The translations under genes were made by a program, and so were the position numbers. From Bellilinea sp040754815 (GTDB taxonomy: Bacteria; Chloroflexota; Anaerolineae; Anaerolineales; Anaerolineaceae): a stretch of DNA of 64,000 bases. How positions within the stretch are numbered: the first letter of the stretch is position 1; each line of letters starts with the position of its first letter. The notes beneath the pieces were generated by a model. The model worked only from the letters and a program-made list of their open reading frames with translations. It did no database searches and was not told the DNA's origin. Location: positions 496,001 through 560,000 of the forward strand of contig JBFMBX010000002.1 of the NCBI GenBank assembly GCA_040754815.1, in the 5' to 3' direction. Below, piece after piece: positions 26,351 through 35,920 of this stretch.

Positions 26351-28447
26351 ATGCGCCTCCCTCGTCAATTCCTTATCCTCTTTGCGGTCAGCATTCTGCT
26401 GATCTTGCCGGCTCAGCAACAGCCTCCGCTCCTGCCAGCACCGGCGGCTGTCCAGACTGAACTCTGGTCGGCCTTTACCGAACGGCTGGAAGAAGATCCA
26501 ACCGCCAGACCGCTGGCTTTCGAACTCTTCACCCCGGAACTGGACACGGCGTTCCTCACCGCCGATGGAAAAACCGCCGTTCTGTGGCTGGCACTGCGTG
26601 ATGATTACGACCGGCGGCTGGCAACCGAACCCGGCATTGTCCTTGCGCGCCAGACTTCTGCCGGCTGGCAGGTCGTGCTGCCCGGCGATTCGGCGTGGGA
26701 GGAAACCTTTGCTTCACTGCCGGCCGAATCGCTTCCCGCCGAGCTTCAACCCCCGCCCGCTCAGCTGCAAAATGAAGAAGCGGTCATCAACGCCCCCCTG
26801 ACCGGCTATTACCTGCCCTACGCCGCCGGCACGGCCCGATGGCTGGAAGGCTCCATCAGTCATTTTCATTCCATCCCCCAATTGGGATATCCTTCCTGTC
26901 GGATTGATTATTGCCGCTACGCCTACGATTTCACCGATGTTCACTCCTTTCCCTTGCTGGCTTCCAAAGAAGGTTACGTTGTAAATTCTCGCGATTCCTG
27001 CCCGAATGGCAGCCCGACCTGCACCAATTACATCACTCTTCACAATCCCGCCGAAGACACCTATCAGATTTACCTGCACCTCGCCCACGGCACCATCCCG
27101 GACAAGCTGACCCCCGGCACGTTCGTTCAGCGCGACCAGTACATCGGCGACAGCGACGATACCGGTTACAGCACTTCCCAGCATGTTCACTTCATGGTCG
27201 TTCGTGGAGAAAGTTTATATTTTAGTAATAGCGGTTATTACTGGGGCGAATCCATAGATATCCGCTTTGCGGATGTGCCGATTAACAACGGCATCCCGCG
27301 CAATTGTTACGAGGTAACCACTTTCTCGATCTACGACGGGGCAACCGAATGTTTGGGCAACAAGCTCGACCCGCGCAACCCCGCTAACGACTGGTACGTA
27401 TCCGGCAATGTGGGCGCCTTTCCGCCGAGTGGCAGCCTTATCCGTCCGGCGGGTGGAGCGGTACTGTTGCAGGGTACCACTTCGGTAATTGATGTTACCG
27501 CCTCCGCCAGCGATGATGTGCGTGTAACCGGCGTCCAGCTGCTGGTAAAAGTCAACGGTGAATGGGTTGCAGCCGGCCCCAAAATTACCACACTCTCTCA
27601 GAACGGTAACTACGATGGGGATGTGAATTTATGTTCCGTCGGCCCGCTGCATGGCGCCGTAGAACTTGCCCTGCGGGTGTGGGATCACGAGGGGAATGTA
27701 TCTTCCACACTCAGTCCGCGCACCGTGCAGGTGCAGCACGCCTGCCCGCCTTCTGCCAGCCAGTTGCATCCCGCCGAAGTTTTCGCTTCAACCGCCGTGC
27801 GCCTGAGCTGGGACGGTGTGGACAACGGCGCGGGTTTTGGCGCATTCGAACTGCAATGGCGGCCAGAGCCGGGTACATGGCAGGATGGCGGAACAATCTC
27901 CATCCCCCCTTACCGGCATTCAACCTGGTTTGTCGGCGAGCCGGGTAAGAGGTACGCCTTCCGCCTGCGCGCACTCGATATCAACGGCCAGCCGGAAGAA
28001 TGGCCTGCCGGGGAGGCTGCCGAAACCTTCGCCGCGCTCCCCTCAACCTGTGAGCCGGATGAGTACGAACCGGACGACACCCCTGCACAGGCCAGACCCC
28101 TGAATCTCGGCGGATCGGCCGCGGGCAGCCTGTGCGCCCAGAACAATGCCGATTGGTTTCGCCTCTCCGTCAGTCAGCCGGGTAATTACTTGTTCAGTGC
28201 CTTTTCCCACAGCGGTGGCGCGGCTGTGCGCTTGCGCCTGTACGCCGAAGATGCCGTCACCGAATTGCGCTCTGCTGAATCACCCGCGGCGGGTGAAAAT
28301 GCTTATCTGCGCTTCCAGCCATCAGCCGCCGGAGTGTATTACCTGAAAGTCGAACCGCTCCAGCCGGTCCTGATGGGCACCGACGCCGCCTATCAACTCA
28401 ACTGGTGGGAAGTGGAAGATACTTTTCTGCCGCTTATTTCGCGATAA
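26351..28447 (+). CDS. Secreted M23-peptidase-like protein with Ig-like and PPC domains
   Basis: The N-terminus is a signal peptide (about residues 1-30). A lysostaphin/LytM (M23)-type domain spans about 150-290: YDFTD near 190, the YLHLAHG strand and the HVHF motif near 278. The first zinc His of the usual HxxxD is not in place (Arg-Tyr-Ala-Tyr-Asp is seen), so the domain may be inactive as a peptidase. It is followed by an Ig-like segment (about 360-450), a fibronectin-like segment (about 460-565) and a C-terminal pre-peptidase domain (EPDEYEPDDTPAQARPL). The protein is probably a surface protein for cell-wall binding or remodelling. It has its own terminator and is monocistronic. Confidence 0.78.
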   Translation: MRLPRQFLILFAVSILLILPAQQQPPLLPAPAAVQTELWSAFTERLEEDPTARPLAFELFTPELDTAFLTADGKTAVLWLALRDDYDRRLATEPGIVLARQTSAGWQVVLPGDSAWEETFASLPAESLPAELQPPPAQLQNEEAVINAPLTGYYLPYAAGTARWLEGSISHFHSIPQLGYPSCRIDYCRYAYDFTDVHSFPLLASKEGYVVNSRDSCPNGSPTCTNYITLHNPAEDTYQIYLHLAHGTIPDKLTPGTFVQRDQYIGDSDDTGYSTSQHVHFMVVRGESLYFSNSGYYWGESIDIRFADVPINNGIPRNCYEVTTFSIYDGATECLGNKLDPRNPANDWYVSGNVGAFPPSGSLIRPAGGAVLLQGTTSVIDVTASASDDVRVTGVQLLVKVNGEWVAAGPKITTLSQNGNYDGDVNLCSVGPLHGAVELALRVWDHEGNVSSTLSPRTVQVQHACPPSASQLHPAEVFASTAVRLSWDGVDNGAGFGAFELQWRPEPGTWQDGGTISIPPYRHSTWFVGEPGKRYAFRLRALDINGQPEEWPAGEAAETFAALPSTCEPDEYEPDDTPAQARPLNLGGSAAGSLCAQNNADWFRLSVSQPGNYLFSAFSHSGGAAVRLRLYAEDAVTELRSAESPAAGENAYLRFQPSAAGVYYLKVEPLQPVLMGTDAAYQLNWWEVEDTFLPLISR

Positions 28448-28466
28448 TTGTTCTCACCCCCAAACA

Positions 28467-28508
28467 ATATTCCCGCGCTCACAGCCGCGCGGGAATATCT
28501 TTTTTTTT
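28467..28508 (+). terminator. Terminator after the M23-like gene
   Basis: A 12-bp stem (ATATTCCCGCGC/GCGCGGGAATAT) is followed by CT8. On the minus strand the hairpin also follows the small gene at 28540, so it may act in both directions. Confidence 0.88.
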
Positions 28509-28539
28509 CCGATTCACCGGGCAAATGCGAAAGGATATT

Positions 28540-28737
28540 TTACGGAATCTGGAACAGGCCCAGTTCCTTCACTTCCTCTTCGGTGGCTTCGGGCAAGCCT
28601 AAAATCACATCCACCTGCCGGTCGAAAGTATCCGGCAGTTTGTATTTCAGGTAATCGGCCGTCATGATCACGGCTTTGCGGGCGGTTTCTTCGGAAATGC
28701 CCAGTTTTTCGGACATCCGCTTAATCAATTCCTCCAT
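28540..28737 (-). CDS. Small helical protein of unknown function
   Basis: This is a 65-aa acidic protein, predicted all-helical (MEELIKRMSEKLGISEETARKA... then a second amphipathic helix), with no membrane segment and no catalytic motif. It has a near-perfect ribosome binding site (AAAGGAGG, seven bases before the ATG), so it is very probably translated. It stands alone on the minus strand between a terminator and the isocitrate dehydrogenase gene. From memory, similar short proteins with a SEExARKAV helix occur in other bacteria, but no function is known. Confidence 0.7.
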   Translation of the reverse strand: MEELIKRMSEKLGISEETARKAVIMTADYLKYKLPDTFDRQVDVILGLPEATEEEVKELGLFQIP

Positions 28738-28808
28738 TTTTCGTACCTCCTTTCAGCCAACCCGATTGTTGACTATACAAAGGATAGCACGAAAGTGTTA
28801 GATTTTCG

Positions 28809-30107
28809 TTAATCATCCATGTGATGAATCACCGCATCACCAAACTCCGAGCATTTGAGCAGGGTTGCGCCTTCCATCAAACGGTGAAAATCGTAGGTCA
28901 CCGTTTTGGCGCTGATGGCGCCTTCCATGCCGCGGATGATCAGGTCGGCAGCCTCGTTCCAACCCATATAACGCAGCATCATTTCACCGGAGAGAATGAC
29001 CGAACCGGGATTAACCATGTCCTTATCGGCGTATTTTGGCGCCGTACCGTGCGTGGCTTCAAATACAGCATGGCCGGTATCGTAGTTGATGTTGCCGCCG
29101 GGAGCAATGCCAATACCGCCAACCTGCGCCGCCAGCGCATCCGAAAGATAATCGCCATTGAGGTTCATGGTCGCCAGCACATCGAAATCCCGAGCGCGGG
29201 TGATGGTTTGCTGAAAGACAATATCGGCAATCACATCTTTCACCAGCAATTTACCGGCTTTCAGAGCCGCATCCTGCTCGGCATTGGCGGCTTCTTCGCC
29301 TTTGGCGGCTTTGGTGCGTTCCCACTGCGACCAGGTGTAAACCTGTTCCCCAAATTCCTGCTCGGCCAGTTCATAACCCCAGTTGCGGAATGCCCCCTCC
29401 GTAAACTTCATAATATTCCCCTTATGCACCAGCGTCACACTGCGCCGTTTGTACTGCAACGCATAGCGCAGCGCCGCCCGCACGAGGCGGAATGTGCCTT
29501 CCTTGGAAATCGGCTTCAGGCTGAATGCCGCCGTTTGCGGAAAGCGGATTTTCTGATACTCCTGCGGAAATGCTTCTTTCAAAAACGCTTTAAAGCGTTC
29601 GTTGGCCTCTGTTCCCAGTTCGAATTCGATACCGGTGTAAATATCTTCCGTATTCTCGCGGAAGATGACCATATCCACATCCTCAGGCCGGCGCACCGGC
29701 GAAGGCACGCCCTTGAAGTAACGCACCGGCCGCAGACACACGTATAAATCCAATGCCTTGCGCAATGCCACATTGAGGGATCGAATCCCGCCGCCCACCG
29801 GCGTTGTGAGAGGTCCCTTGATGCCCACCAGATACTCGCGAAAGGCGGTCAGGGTTTCCTCCGGCAGCCAGTTGCCGGTTTGTTCAAAGGCTTTTTCGCC
29901 CGCCAGCACTTCCAGCCAGTGGATTTTGCGCCTGCTGCCGTAGGCTTTTTCCACCGCCGCATCGAACACCCGCCGCGAGGCGCGCCAGATATCCCTGCCC
30001 GTGCCATCCCCTTCAACAAAGGGGATGACCGGCTGATCCGGAACAACCAGTCTGCCCTCCACCATGCGAATTTTCTCACCGCTTGAATTGCTTTGTGCCG
30101 CGCTCAT
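28809..30107 (-). CDS. icd: Isocitrate dehydrogenase (NADP-type)
   Basis: This TCA-cycle enzyme of 432 aa oxidises isocitrate to 2-oxoglutarate. The substrate loop IRSLNVALRK includes the serine that in E. coli is phosphorylated by AceK. IFRENTEDIYTGIEF and the coenzyme motif HGTAPKYADKD follow; Lys-Tyr in this motif is typical of NADP-specific bacterial enzymes. The start at 30107 has GGAGGAAAG upstream; a longer frame adds nine residues without support. It is divergent from the membrane protein gene at 30246. Identification is secure; cofactor specificity is from established motifs. Confidence 0.95.
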   Translation of the reverse strand: MSAAQSNSSGEKIRMVEGRLVVPDQPVIPFVEGDGTGRDIWRASRRVFDAAVEKAYGSRRKIHWLEVLAGEKAFEQTGNWLPEETLTAFREYLVGIKGPLTTPVGGGIRSLNVALRKALDLYVCLRPVRYFKGVPSPVRRPEDVDMVIFRENTEDIYTGIEFELGTEANERFKAFLKEAFPQEYQKIRFPQTAAFSLKPISKEGTFRLVRAALRYALQYKRRSVTLVHKGNIMKFTEGAFRNWGYELAEQEFGEQVYTWSQWERTKAAKGEEAANAEQDAALKAGKLLVKDVIADIVFQQTITRARDFDVLATMNLNGDYLSDALAAQVGGIGIAPGGNINYDTGHAVFEATHGTAPKYADKDMVNPGSVILSGEMMLRYMGWNEAADLIIRGMEGAISAKTVTYDFHRLMEGATLLKCSEFGDAVIHHMDD

Positions 30108-30245
30108 CCGCTTTCCTCCCGTAAAAATCAACATACTTTATGATGAATAATCTCGATTATATCAAAATTAAAAATCTCGCCGAAATGAAAGTGTATCGCT
30201 CGTTTTGGCTATAATTGATTCATCCTTTTACCTTCCAGCGTAATC

Positions 30246-32234
30246 ATGACAAAAAAAACCCCCCATTTCATCGCCGCCTTCACGGCATTCCTCGTTCCCG
30301 TTCTGGTCATTGCCGGTTATTATGTAACCCACAAGCCCTTCGATGCGTCTTTTGCGCTTTCCTTTGCGCTCATCCTCTGGCGAACCCTGCTCACCGCTTT
30401 GATTTTCGGTTTAGCCGGCGGTATGGGCGTGCGCCTTTTACCGCAACTTCCCCTTCACCCGCTGGCCGCGCTCACCATTCAGGCCGCCTTTGGATTGGGG
30501 CTGATGGCCGTGGTGATTCTCATCACCGGTGCGTTGGTCGGGACACACGGCTGGTTGTTCGCCGTTCTCGTCGCCGGTTTGCTCCTTCTGCTGCGCCGCT
30601 CCGTGCGCCTCTGGTTTTTACAATGGCGCGCCGTGCGTGAGGTCGTTCAAGCCAGCAGCACCGCCGAACGCTGGGCAGGGATTTTGATCCTGATCGCCCT
30701 TTTTGCGGCTTTGTGGACGGCACTTGCCCCTCCGGTCAGGTATGATGCGCTGGTCTATCACCTGACCCTCCCGCAGGCTTACCTTGCCACAGGCAAAATT
30801 ACCCACATCGGCTGGTTGATGATGAGCGGTTATCCCCAAAGTGCGGAAATGCTTTACCTGCTGGCCATGGCGCTGGGGGGTGCTCCCGCGGCGGCTGTGC
30901 TGGGCTGGGGTTTTGCGGTATTGGGATGGAGCGGTTTGCTGGGCTGGCTTTATGCGCAGTGGGGCAGCCGGGCGGCATGGGCAGGCTGCGCCGCTCTGTT
31001 TGCCGGTTCGACGCTCGTCCTTTCCAGCGGTTGGGGTTATGCGGACTGGGCGGGTCTGTTATTCGGATTGGGTTCTCTCATCTCCCTTGACTTGTGGCGG
31101 AAAGAATCGCACTCCAGCCGTTACCTGCTGATGGCGGGTATCTTCACCGGTATGGCCATCGGCACCAAATATCCCTTTGCCCTTTTAGCCCTGGTCAATT
31201 TGTTGGTGATTGCCTTCCTCTCCCGTTCTTCGGCAAAGCAACTCGTTCAGCGCGGATTTCAATTTTCAACAGCGGTCCTTCTCTTCACCCTGCCGTGGCT
31301 GGTCAAGAACTTCCTCTTTACCGGCAGTCCGGTGTATCCTTTTTTCTTCCCGGCAGCGGAGATGGATGACATTCGCATCTCAATTTATTTCGAGGATGAA
31401 CCCTACGGCGACTGGCGGGATGTTTTGCTGCTGCCCGTGCGGGCTACCATCTGGGGGGTTGAAGGCGGGCCGGGTTATGGAGCCTCCATCGGGCCGCTGC
31501 TGCTGGCCTTTGGATTGCTGGCGGGGCTCAACCGGCATCAATGGAATGACGCTCAAAGGCAGACCCTCAGCCTGACGGCGCTGTTCGCCCTTGCCACATG
31601 GTTTTGCTGGGCACTTGCCGGCCGCTTGACCGGTTACTACCTCCAGACGCGCATGTTCTACCCCATGCTGCCCGCCTTTGCAGCACTGGCAGGTACAGGT
31701 TTTCTGGCCGCCAGTTCCATACAGCTCGGCACCGTTCGTCTGCAGCGTGTGCTTTCGGCCATGGTCATCATGGTGCTGGTTTTTACCGCACTGGAAGCAA
31801 ACCTGGATGCACTTCGAAACGCCGCGCCGCAGGCGGCGCTCGGCCTGCTGGATGCCGAAAGCTACCTGAAGGCAAACACCGGCTGGTATCAACCGGCAAT
31901 GGACACAATCCGCAGCCTGCCGCGGGGCAGCCAGACCCTGCTGATTTACGAACCACGCGCATTTTATTGCCGCCCCGCCTGTAAACCGGATGAAAACCTC
32001 GACCGCTGGCGGCGGGACTGGACCCGCTACGGCAATTTTTCCGAAATTCAGCAAAACTGGCAAGCCGAAGGCTTCAGCCATCTCCTTGTCTTTCGAGCCG
32101 GTGTAGAATTTATGAAAGAAAACCCCGACCCCAAGCATCCCCTCGAAAGCCTGCTGGCGCTGGAGGAATTTCTGGCAACTCTGCCCGTTTTGGAGGATTT
32201 TGGGGGCGTGTATCAGTTATACTTATTGAAATAA
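30246..32234 (+). CDS. GT39/PMT-like membrane glycosyltransferase family protein
   Basis: This is a 662-aa integral membrane protein with roughly twelve hydrophobic segments. After the third or fourth helix an extracytoplasmic loop carries RYDALVYHLTLPQAYL, which fits the acidic-residue catalytic loop of GT-C enzymes such as dolichyl-phosphate-mannose protein mannosyltransferases. A soluble C-terminal region of about 110 residues follows. Such proteins use lipid-phosphate sugars to glycosylate proteins or lipids outside the membrane. Neither donor nor acceptor can be deduced. A TATAAT-like sequence lies about 30 bases upstream of the start. It ends 21 bases before the HerA-like gene. Confidence 0.75.
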   Translation: MTKKTPHFIAAFTAFLVPVLVIAGYYVTHKPFDASFALSFALILWRTLLTALIFGLAGGMGVRLLPQLPLHPLAALTIQAAFGLGLMAVVILITGALVGTHGWLFAVLVAGLLLLLRRSVRLWFLQWRAVREVVQASSTAERWAGILILIALFAALWTALAPPVRYDALVYHLTLPQAYLATGKITHIGWLMMSGYPQSAEMLYLLAMALGGAPAAAVLGWGFAVLGWSGLLGWLYAQWGSRAAWAGCAALFAGSTLVLSSGWGYADWAGLLFGLGSLISLDLWRKESHSSRYLLMAGIFTGMAIGTKYPFALLALVNLLVIAFLSRSSAKQLVQRGFQFSTAVLLFTLPWLVKNFLFTGSPVYPFFFPAAEMDDIRISIYFEDEPYGDWRDVLLLPVRATIWGVEGGPGYGASIGPLLLAFGLLAGLNRHQWNDAQRQTLSLTALFALATWFCWALAGRLTGYYLQTRMFYPMLPAFAALAGTGFLAASSIQLGTVRLQRVLSAMVIMVLVFTALEANLDALRNAAPQAALGLLDAESYLKANTGWYQPAMDTIRSLPRGSQTLLIYEPRAFYCRPACKPDENLDRWRRDWTRYGNFSEIQQNWQAEGFSHLLVFRAGVEFMKENPDPKHPLESLLALEEFLATLPVLEDFGGVYQLYLLK

Positions 32235-32255
32235 AAGCAGAGGAGGGTTTTGGCG

Positions 32256-34742
32256 ATGGCTCTTTCTAGGGATGGGTTATTTTATCTCGGCAAGCAATAC
32301 GATCCGGTAGAGAAAAAACTGCTCGACCAACCGGTTCTTTACGATCCGGCCGATTTAACCACCCATGCTGTCGTAACCGGCATGACCGGTTCGGGTAAAA
32401 CCGGCTTGTGTGTGGGTCTGCTGGAAGAAGCCGCATTGGAAGGTATTCCCGCCATTATCATTGACCCAAAAGGCGATCTGACCAACCTGCTCCTGCACTT
32501 CCCCGACCTGCTGCCGGCCGACTTTGAGCCGTGGATTGACCCCGAAAACGCCCGCCGCGAGGGCAAAACAACCCTGCAGCTGGCCGAAGAAACCGCCGAA
32601 CGCTGGAAAAACGGCCTCGCCGAGTGGGGACTGGGCGCAGAGCAGATTCGCGAATTGAAAGATGCCGTTGACTTTGGCCTGTATTCCCCGGGCTCATCGG
32701 CGGCAACGCCGGTCAACATCCTTTCCTCGTTCGAATCCCCCGACTTGCCGTGGAACGAGAACCGCGAAATTCTGCGTGAAAAAATCTCCACGATCATCAC
32801 CGCTTTGCTGGGGCTGATTGGGTTCAACGACATTGACCCCTTGCGCTCCCGCGAACACATCCTCCTCTCTAACATCCTTGAACATGCGTGGAGCAGCGGT
32901 AAATCCCTCGACCTCACCGAACTGATTTTGCAAACCCAAAAACCCCCTTTTGACCGGCTGGGGGCCTTTCCGGTGGATAACTTTTTTCCCGAAAAAGAGC
33001 GCCTTTCGCTGGCCATGCTGCTCAACAACTTCCTTGCCTCGCCGTCGTTTGAAATCTGGCGGGAAGGACAGCCGCTGAACATTGAAAGGCTGCTCTACAG
33101 TCCCACCGGCAAGGCCCGCCATAACATCTTTTATCTGGCTCACCTCAGCGAAAGTGAGCGCATGTTCTTCGTCACCCTGCTGTTCGCCTCCATCGAATCA
33201 TGGATGCGCAACCAGCGCGGCACCGGTAACCTGCGCGCCATCATTTACATGGATGAAATCTTCGGTTATCTGCCGCCGCTGGGTAATCCGCCCTCCAAAA
33301 CCATCATGCTGCGCATGTTGAAACAGGCGCGCGCTTTTGGCATTGGCCTGCTGCTGGCCACCCAAAACCCGGTGGATGTGGATTACAAAGGTCTCTCCAA
33401 TGCCGGCACATGGATGATCGGCCGTTTGCAAACCGATCAGGATAAACAGCGTCTGCTGGATGGGCTGGACTCGGCCGGCGGCGGCGTTGACCGGCAGGAG
33501 ATGGACCGCCTGATTTCCTCACTGGGCAAGCGCGTGTTCATCCTCCACAGTGTTCACGCCAAAAAACCGCTCCTCTTCCAGACCCGCTGGGTATTAAATT
33601 TCCTTGCCGGACCGTTGACCCGTGCTCAACTGCCCGCCCTGATGCCGTTGACCACCACCCTCCCCGCCCAAATTTCATCCACTCCTCAAGCGGCGGGAGA
33701 AGCCACCACCGCAGGACCAGCCACCCCCTCGGCCGGCACCCCAATCTATACAACCGTGCATCCGCCCATCCCCGCCGGCGTGGAAGAGTATTTCCTGCCC
33801 GCCGACCTTCCCCTTTCGCAAGCCATCCAGCAGGCGGGCATCCCGGCCAGTGCAAAGGTCGAGCAAAGCGGATTTGTTTATCATCCGGCTTTGTTTGCTC
33901 AGGCAAGCATCAACTACCCGGCCCGCAAGTACAACCTTGAAATCAACCGGCGGGTTGCCGTGCTGGCACACCAGCCGCGCGGACGCTCAATTGAGTGGGA
34001 CGACTGCCGCTGGCGCAGTTTCGAACGAGATGAAATCACTGCGCCGCCGCTGCCCTCCGCTCAGTACGCTCCCCTGCCGGGCTGGTTGGCCGATGCCCGC
34101 CTGTTGGCCGCCTACCAGCAGGATTTCATCGAATGGGTCTATCGTAATGCCGCCATCCGCCTGCGCGCCAACGAAAAACTCAAAGTCTATGCCCCGCCGG
34201 AGGTTTCCACCGCCGAATTTCGTGAGCAATGCGCTCAGGCCGCCCGCCTCGCCATGCAAGACGAAATTCAAAAAGTAGAAATCACCTATCAGAAGAAAAT
34301 CGAAGATTTGAACCGTAAAATCGAGCGGCAAAAAAGCGATGTAGAGGACAAAGAAAACACCTACAAACAGCGTCAGATGGAAGAACTGGCCACTCACGGA
34401 CAGTCGCTGTTGAATTTGTTTGGCAAACGCCGGGCTTCTCTCTCCAGCTCGATGACCAAACGCCGTCTGACCAGCGAAGCCAAAGACCGGCTGGAAAAAG
34501 CTCAACTTGAACTTGAACAGCTGCAAAAACAGCTCAAAGAATTCGAAGAAGAGAAAAACCGCGCCGTCAAAGAGATACAGGAACGCTGGGCAGGTGTAGT
34601 CAACGATGAAGCGGAAATCCCGCTCACCCCCTACAAAAAAGATATTTTTGTCGAACAATATGGTATCATCTGGGTACCTTATTACGCACTGATTGTAGAG
34701 CAGCAGGTTCGTGAAGTTCCCGCCTTTCGCAGCCCTGCATGA
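32256..34742 (+). CDS. HerA/DUF853-like ATPase with C-terminal coiled coil
   Basis: This is an 828-aa P-loop ATPase of the HerA/FtsK superfamily. It has Walker A GMTGSGKTG at about 44-52, IIDPKGDLTN shortly after, Walker B IIYMDEIFGYLP near 330 and the sensor region LLLATQNPVD. The C-terminal third contains a Pro/Thr-rich linker and a long charged coiled coil (about 660-780). Proteins of this type are predicted DNA translocases or bacterial HerA-like helicases of uncertain role. ATG at 32256 is chosen because AGGAGGG precedes it by eight bases. The stop overlaps ATGA with a possible start of the downstream lipA gene. No nuclease partner gene (NurA, SIR2) is adjacent, so there is no sign of a defence module. 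Confidence 0.82.
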   Translation: MALSRDGLFYLGKQYDPVEKKLLDQPVLYDPADLTTHAVVTGMTGSGKTGLCVGLLEEAALEGIPAIIIDPKGDLTNLLLHFPDLLPADFEPWIDPENARREGKTTLQLAEETAERWKNGLAEWGLGAEQIRELKDAVDFGLYSPGSSAATPVNILSSFESPDLPWNENREILREKISTIITALLGLIGFNDIDPLRSREHILLSNILEHAWSSGKSLDLTELILQTQKPPFDRLGAFPVDNFFPEKERLSLAMLLNNFLASPSFEIWREGQPLNIERLLYSPTGKARHNIFYLAHLSESERMFFVTLLFASIESWMRNQRGTGNLRAIIYMDEIFGYLPPLGNPPSKTIMLRMLKQARAFGIGLLLATQNPVDVDYKGLSNAGTWMIGRLQTDQDKQRLLDGLDSAGGGVDRQEMDRLISSLGKRVFILHSVHAKKPLLFQTRWVLNFLAGPLTRAQLPALMPLTTTLPAQISSTPQAAGEATTAGPATPSAGTPIYTTVHPPIPAGVEEYFLPADLPLSQAIQQAGIPASAKVEQSGFVYHPALFAQASINYPARKYNLEINRRVAVLAHQPRGRSIEWDDCRWRSFERDEITAPPLPSAQYAPLPGWLADARLLAAYQQDFIEWVYRNAAIRLRANEKLKVYAPPEVSTAEFREQCAQAARLAMQDEIQKVEITYQKKIEDLNRKIERQKSDVEDKENTYKQRQMEELATHGQSLLNLFGKRRASLSSSMTKRRLTSEAKDRLEKAQLELEQLQKQLKEFEEEKNRAVKEIQERWAGVVNDEAEIPLTPYKKDIFVEQYGIIWVPYYALIVEQQVREVPAFRSPA

Positions 34743-34780
34743 AGTTTATCCACAATCTTCGTGAATTTAGAGGTAACCTC

Positions 34781-35728
34781 ATGCCACCTGAAGTAACTCG
34801 CGACCGGGTTGACCCCGAAAAGTTTGATACCACACCGTTGCGCCGCCCGTCGTGGATTCGCGTACGCGCTCCCAGCGGCGAAACTTTTGAGCAATTACAA
34901 CAACTGATGCGCCGTAAGGCCCTGCACACGGTTTGTGAAGAAGCCGGCTGCCCCAATATGGGCGAATGCTGGGGGGCCGGCACGGCCACTTTCCTGATGT
35001 TGGGCGATATTTGCACCCGCACCTGCGGATTTTGTGACATCAAACGCGGCCGCCCCCAGGCACTGGACTGGCTGGAGCCGGAACGAGTGGCACAGGCCGT
35101 CAAAGCCATGAACCTCCAGCACGCCGTGATTACCTCGGTCAACCGCGATGACCGCAAAGACGGCGGCGCGCCGATTTTTGCCATGGTCATCCGCCGCATC
35201 CGCCAGATTCACCCCGGCTGTTCCATCGAGGTACTCATCCCCGATTTCAAGGGCAGCATAGAAGCGTTGCGCATCGTCATGGATGCGCGCCCGGAAATTC
35301 TCAATCACAATGTCGAAACTGTCCCGCGCCTGTTCAAACTGGTGCAGCCGCAGGACCGTTACGAATGGGCAAAAGCCACGTTAAGCAATGCCAAAAAACT
35401 TGACCCCGATGTGTTGACCAAATCCGGCATCATGGTGGGACTGGGGGAAACGATAGATGAGGTCAAAGCCGTAATGGAAGACCTGCGAACGTGGGGCGTT
35501 GAAATTCTGACCATTGGTCAGTACCTGCAGCCCAGCCGCAAGCACCTGCCCATTGCCCGTTATTACACACCGGAAGAGTTCGAGCACCTGCGCGAATTCG
35601 GCCTGCAAATCGGCTTCAAATGGGTGGAAAGCGGTCCGCTGGTGCGTTCTTCTTACCATGCGGCAGAACAGGTACGCGCCCTCAGCGTGGTTCACCGTCA
35701 GTTATACGGCGAACCGGCAAACCAGTAG
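34781..35728 (+). CDS. lipA: Lipoyl synthase
   Basis: This radical SAM enzyme inserts two sulfur atoms into octanoyl groups on lipoyl domains. Both iron-sulfur motifs are seen: the auxiliary cluster CEEAGCPNMGEC and the radical SAM CTRTCGFC at about residues 77-84. The RSSYHA ending is also typical (VRSSYHAAEQV). The preferred start at 34781 has AGAGGTAA upstream. An in-frame ATG at 34739 overlaps the previous stop as ATGA and would add 14 residues. Length (315 aa) is normal. A terminator follows. No lipB is adjacent. Confidence 0.95.
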   Translation: MPPEVTRDRVDPEKFDTTPLRRPSWIRVRAPSGETFEQLQQLMRRKALHTVCEEAGCPNMGECWGAGTATFLMLGDICTRTCGFCDIKRGRPQALDWLEPERVAQAVKAMNLQHAVITSVNRDDRKDGGAPIFAMVIRRIRQIHPGCSIEVLIPDFKGSIEALRIVMDARPEILNHNVETVPRLFKLVQPQDRYEWAKATLSNAKKLDPDVLTKSGIMVGLGETIDEVKAVMEDLRTWGVEILTIGQYLQPSRKHLPIARYYTPEEFEHLREFGLQIGFKWVESGPLVRSSYHAAEQVRALSVVHRQLYGEPANQ

Positions 35729-35780
35729 GCTATACGCAGCACTTTCAGACAGCACGCCGATAAATGCCGATCTCACGCGC

Positions 35781-35814
35781 CGCCGCGCTGACAGGCAGCG
35801 CGGCGATTTTTTTT
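35781..35814 (+). terminator. Terminator of lipA transcript
   Basis: A 10-bp GC stem (CGCCGCGCTG/CAGCGCGGCG) with a 5-base loop is followed by A and T8. Confidence 0.88.
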
Positions 35815-35846
35815 CATATTCCAAATCCAGCCAACTCAAAATGACC

Positions 35847-35887
35847 TTATACAGGTGTTATTCCACTCAGTCATCCCGGCATATAAT
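35847..35887 (+). promoter_or_regulatory. Photolyase promoter with candidate CarH-type operator
   Basis: The -10 box TATAAT is at 35882. Upstream lie TTATACAGGTG (35847) and, exactly 11 bases later, TTATTC (35858), which sits at the -35 position with an 18-base spacer. This resembles the repeats that overlap the crtI -35 box, but only one of the two units is a full match, so the site is tentative. Confidence 0.45.
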
Positions 35888-35920
35888 GCAGGTAACCATA
35901 AGCCAATGGATTAACTCCCC

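Noticed and set aside
28821..29747. 308-codon frame antisense to icd
   Set aside because: It fully overlaps the secure isocitrate dehydrogenase gene and has no start signal or recognisable domain.
32256..34742. HerA-like ATPase as part of a phage-defence system
   Set aside because: No NurA, SIR2, nuclease or other defence partner is adjacent; the neighbours are a GT39-like gene and lipA.
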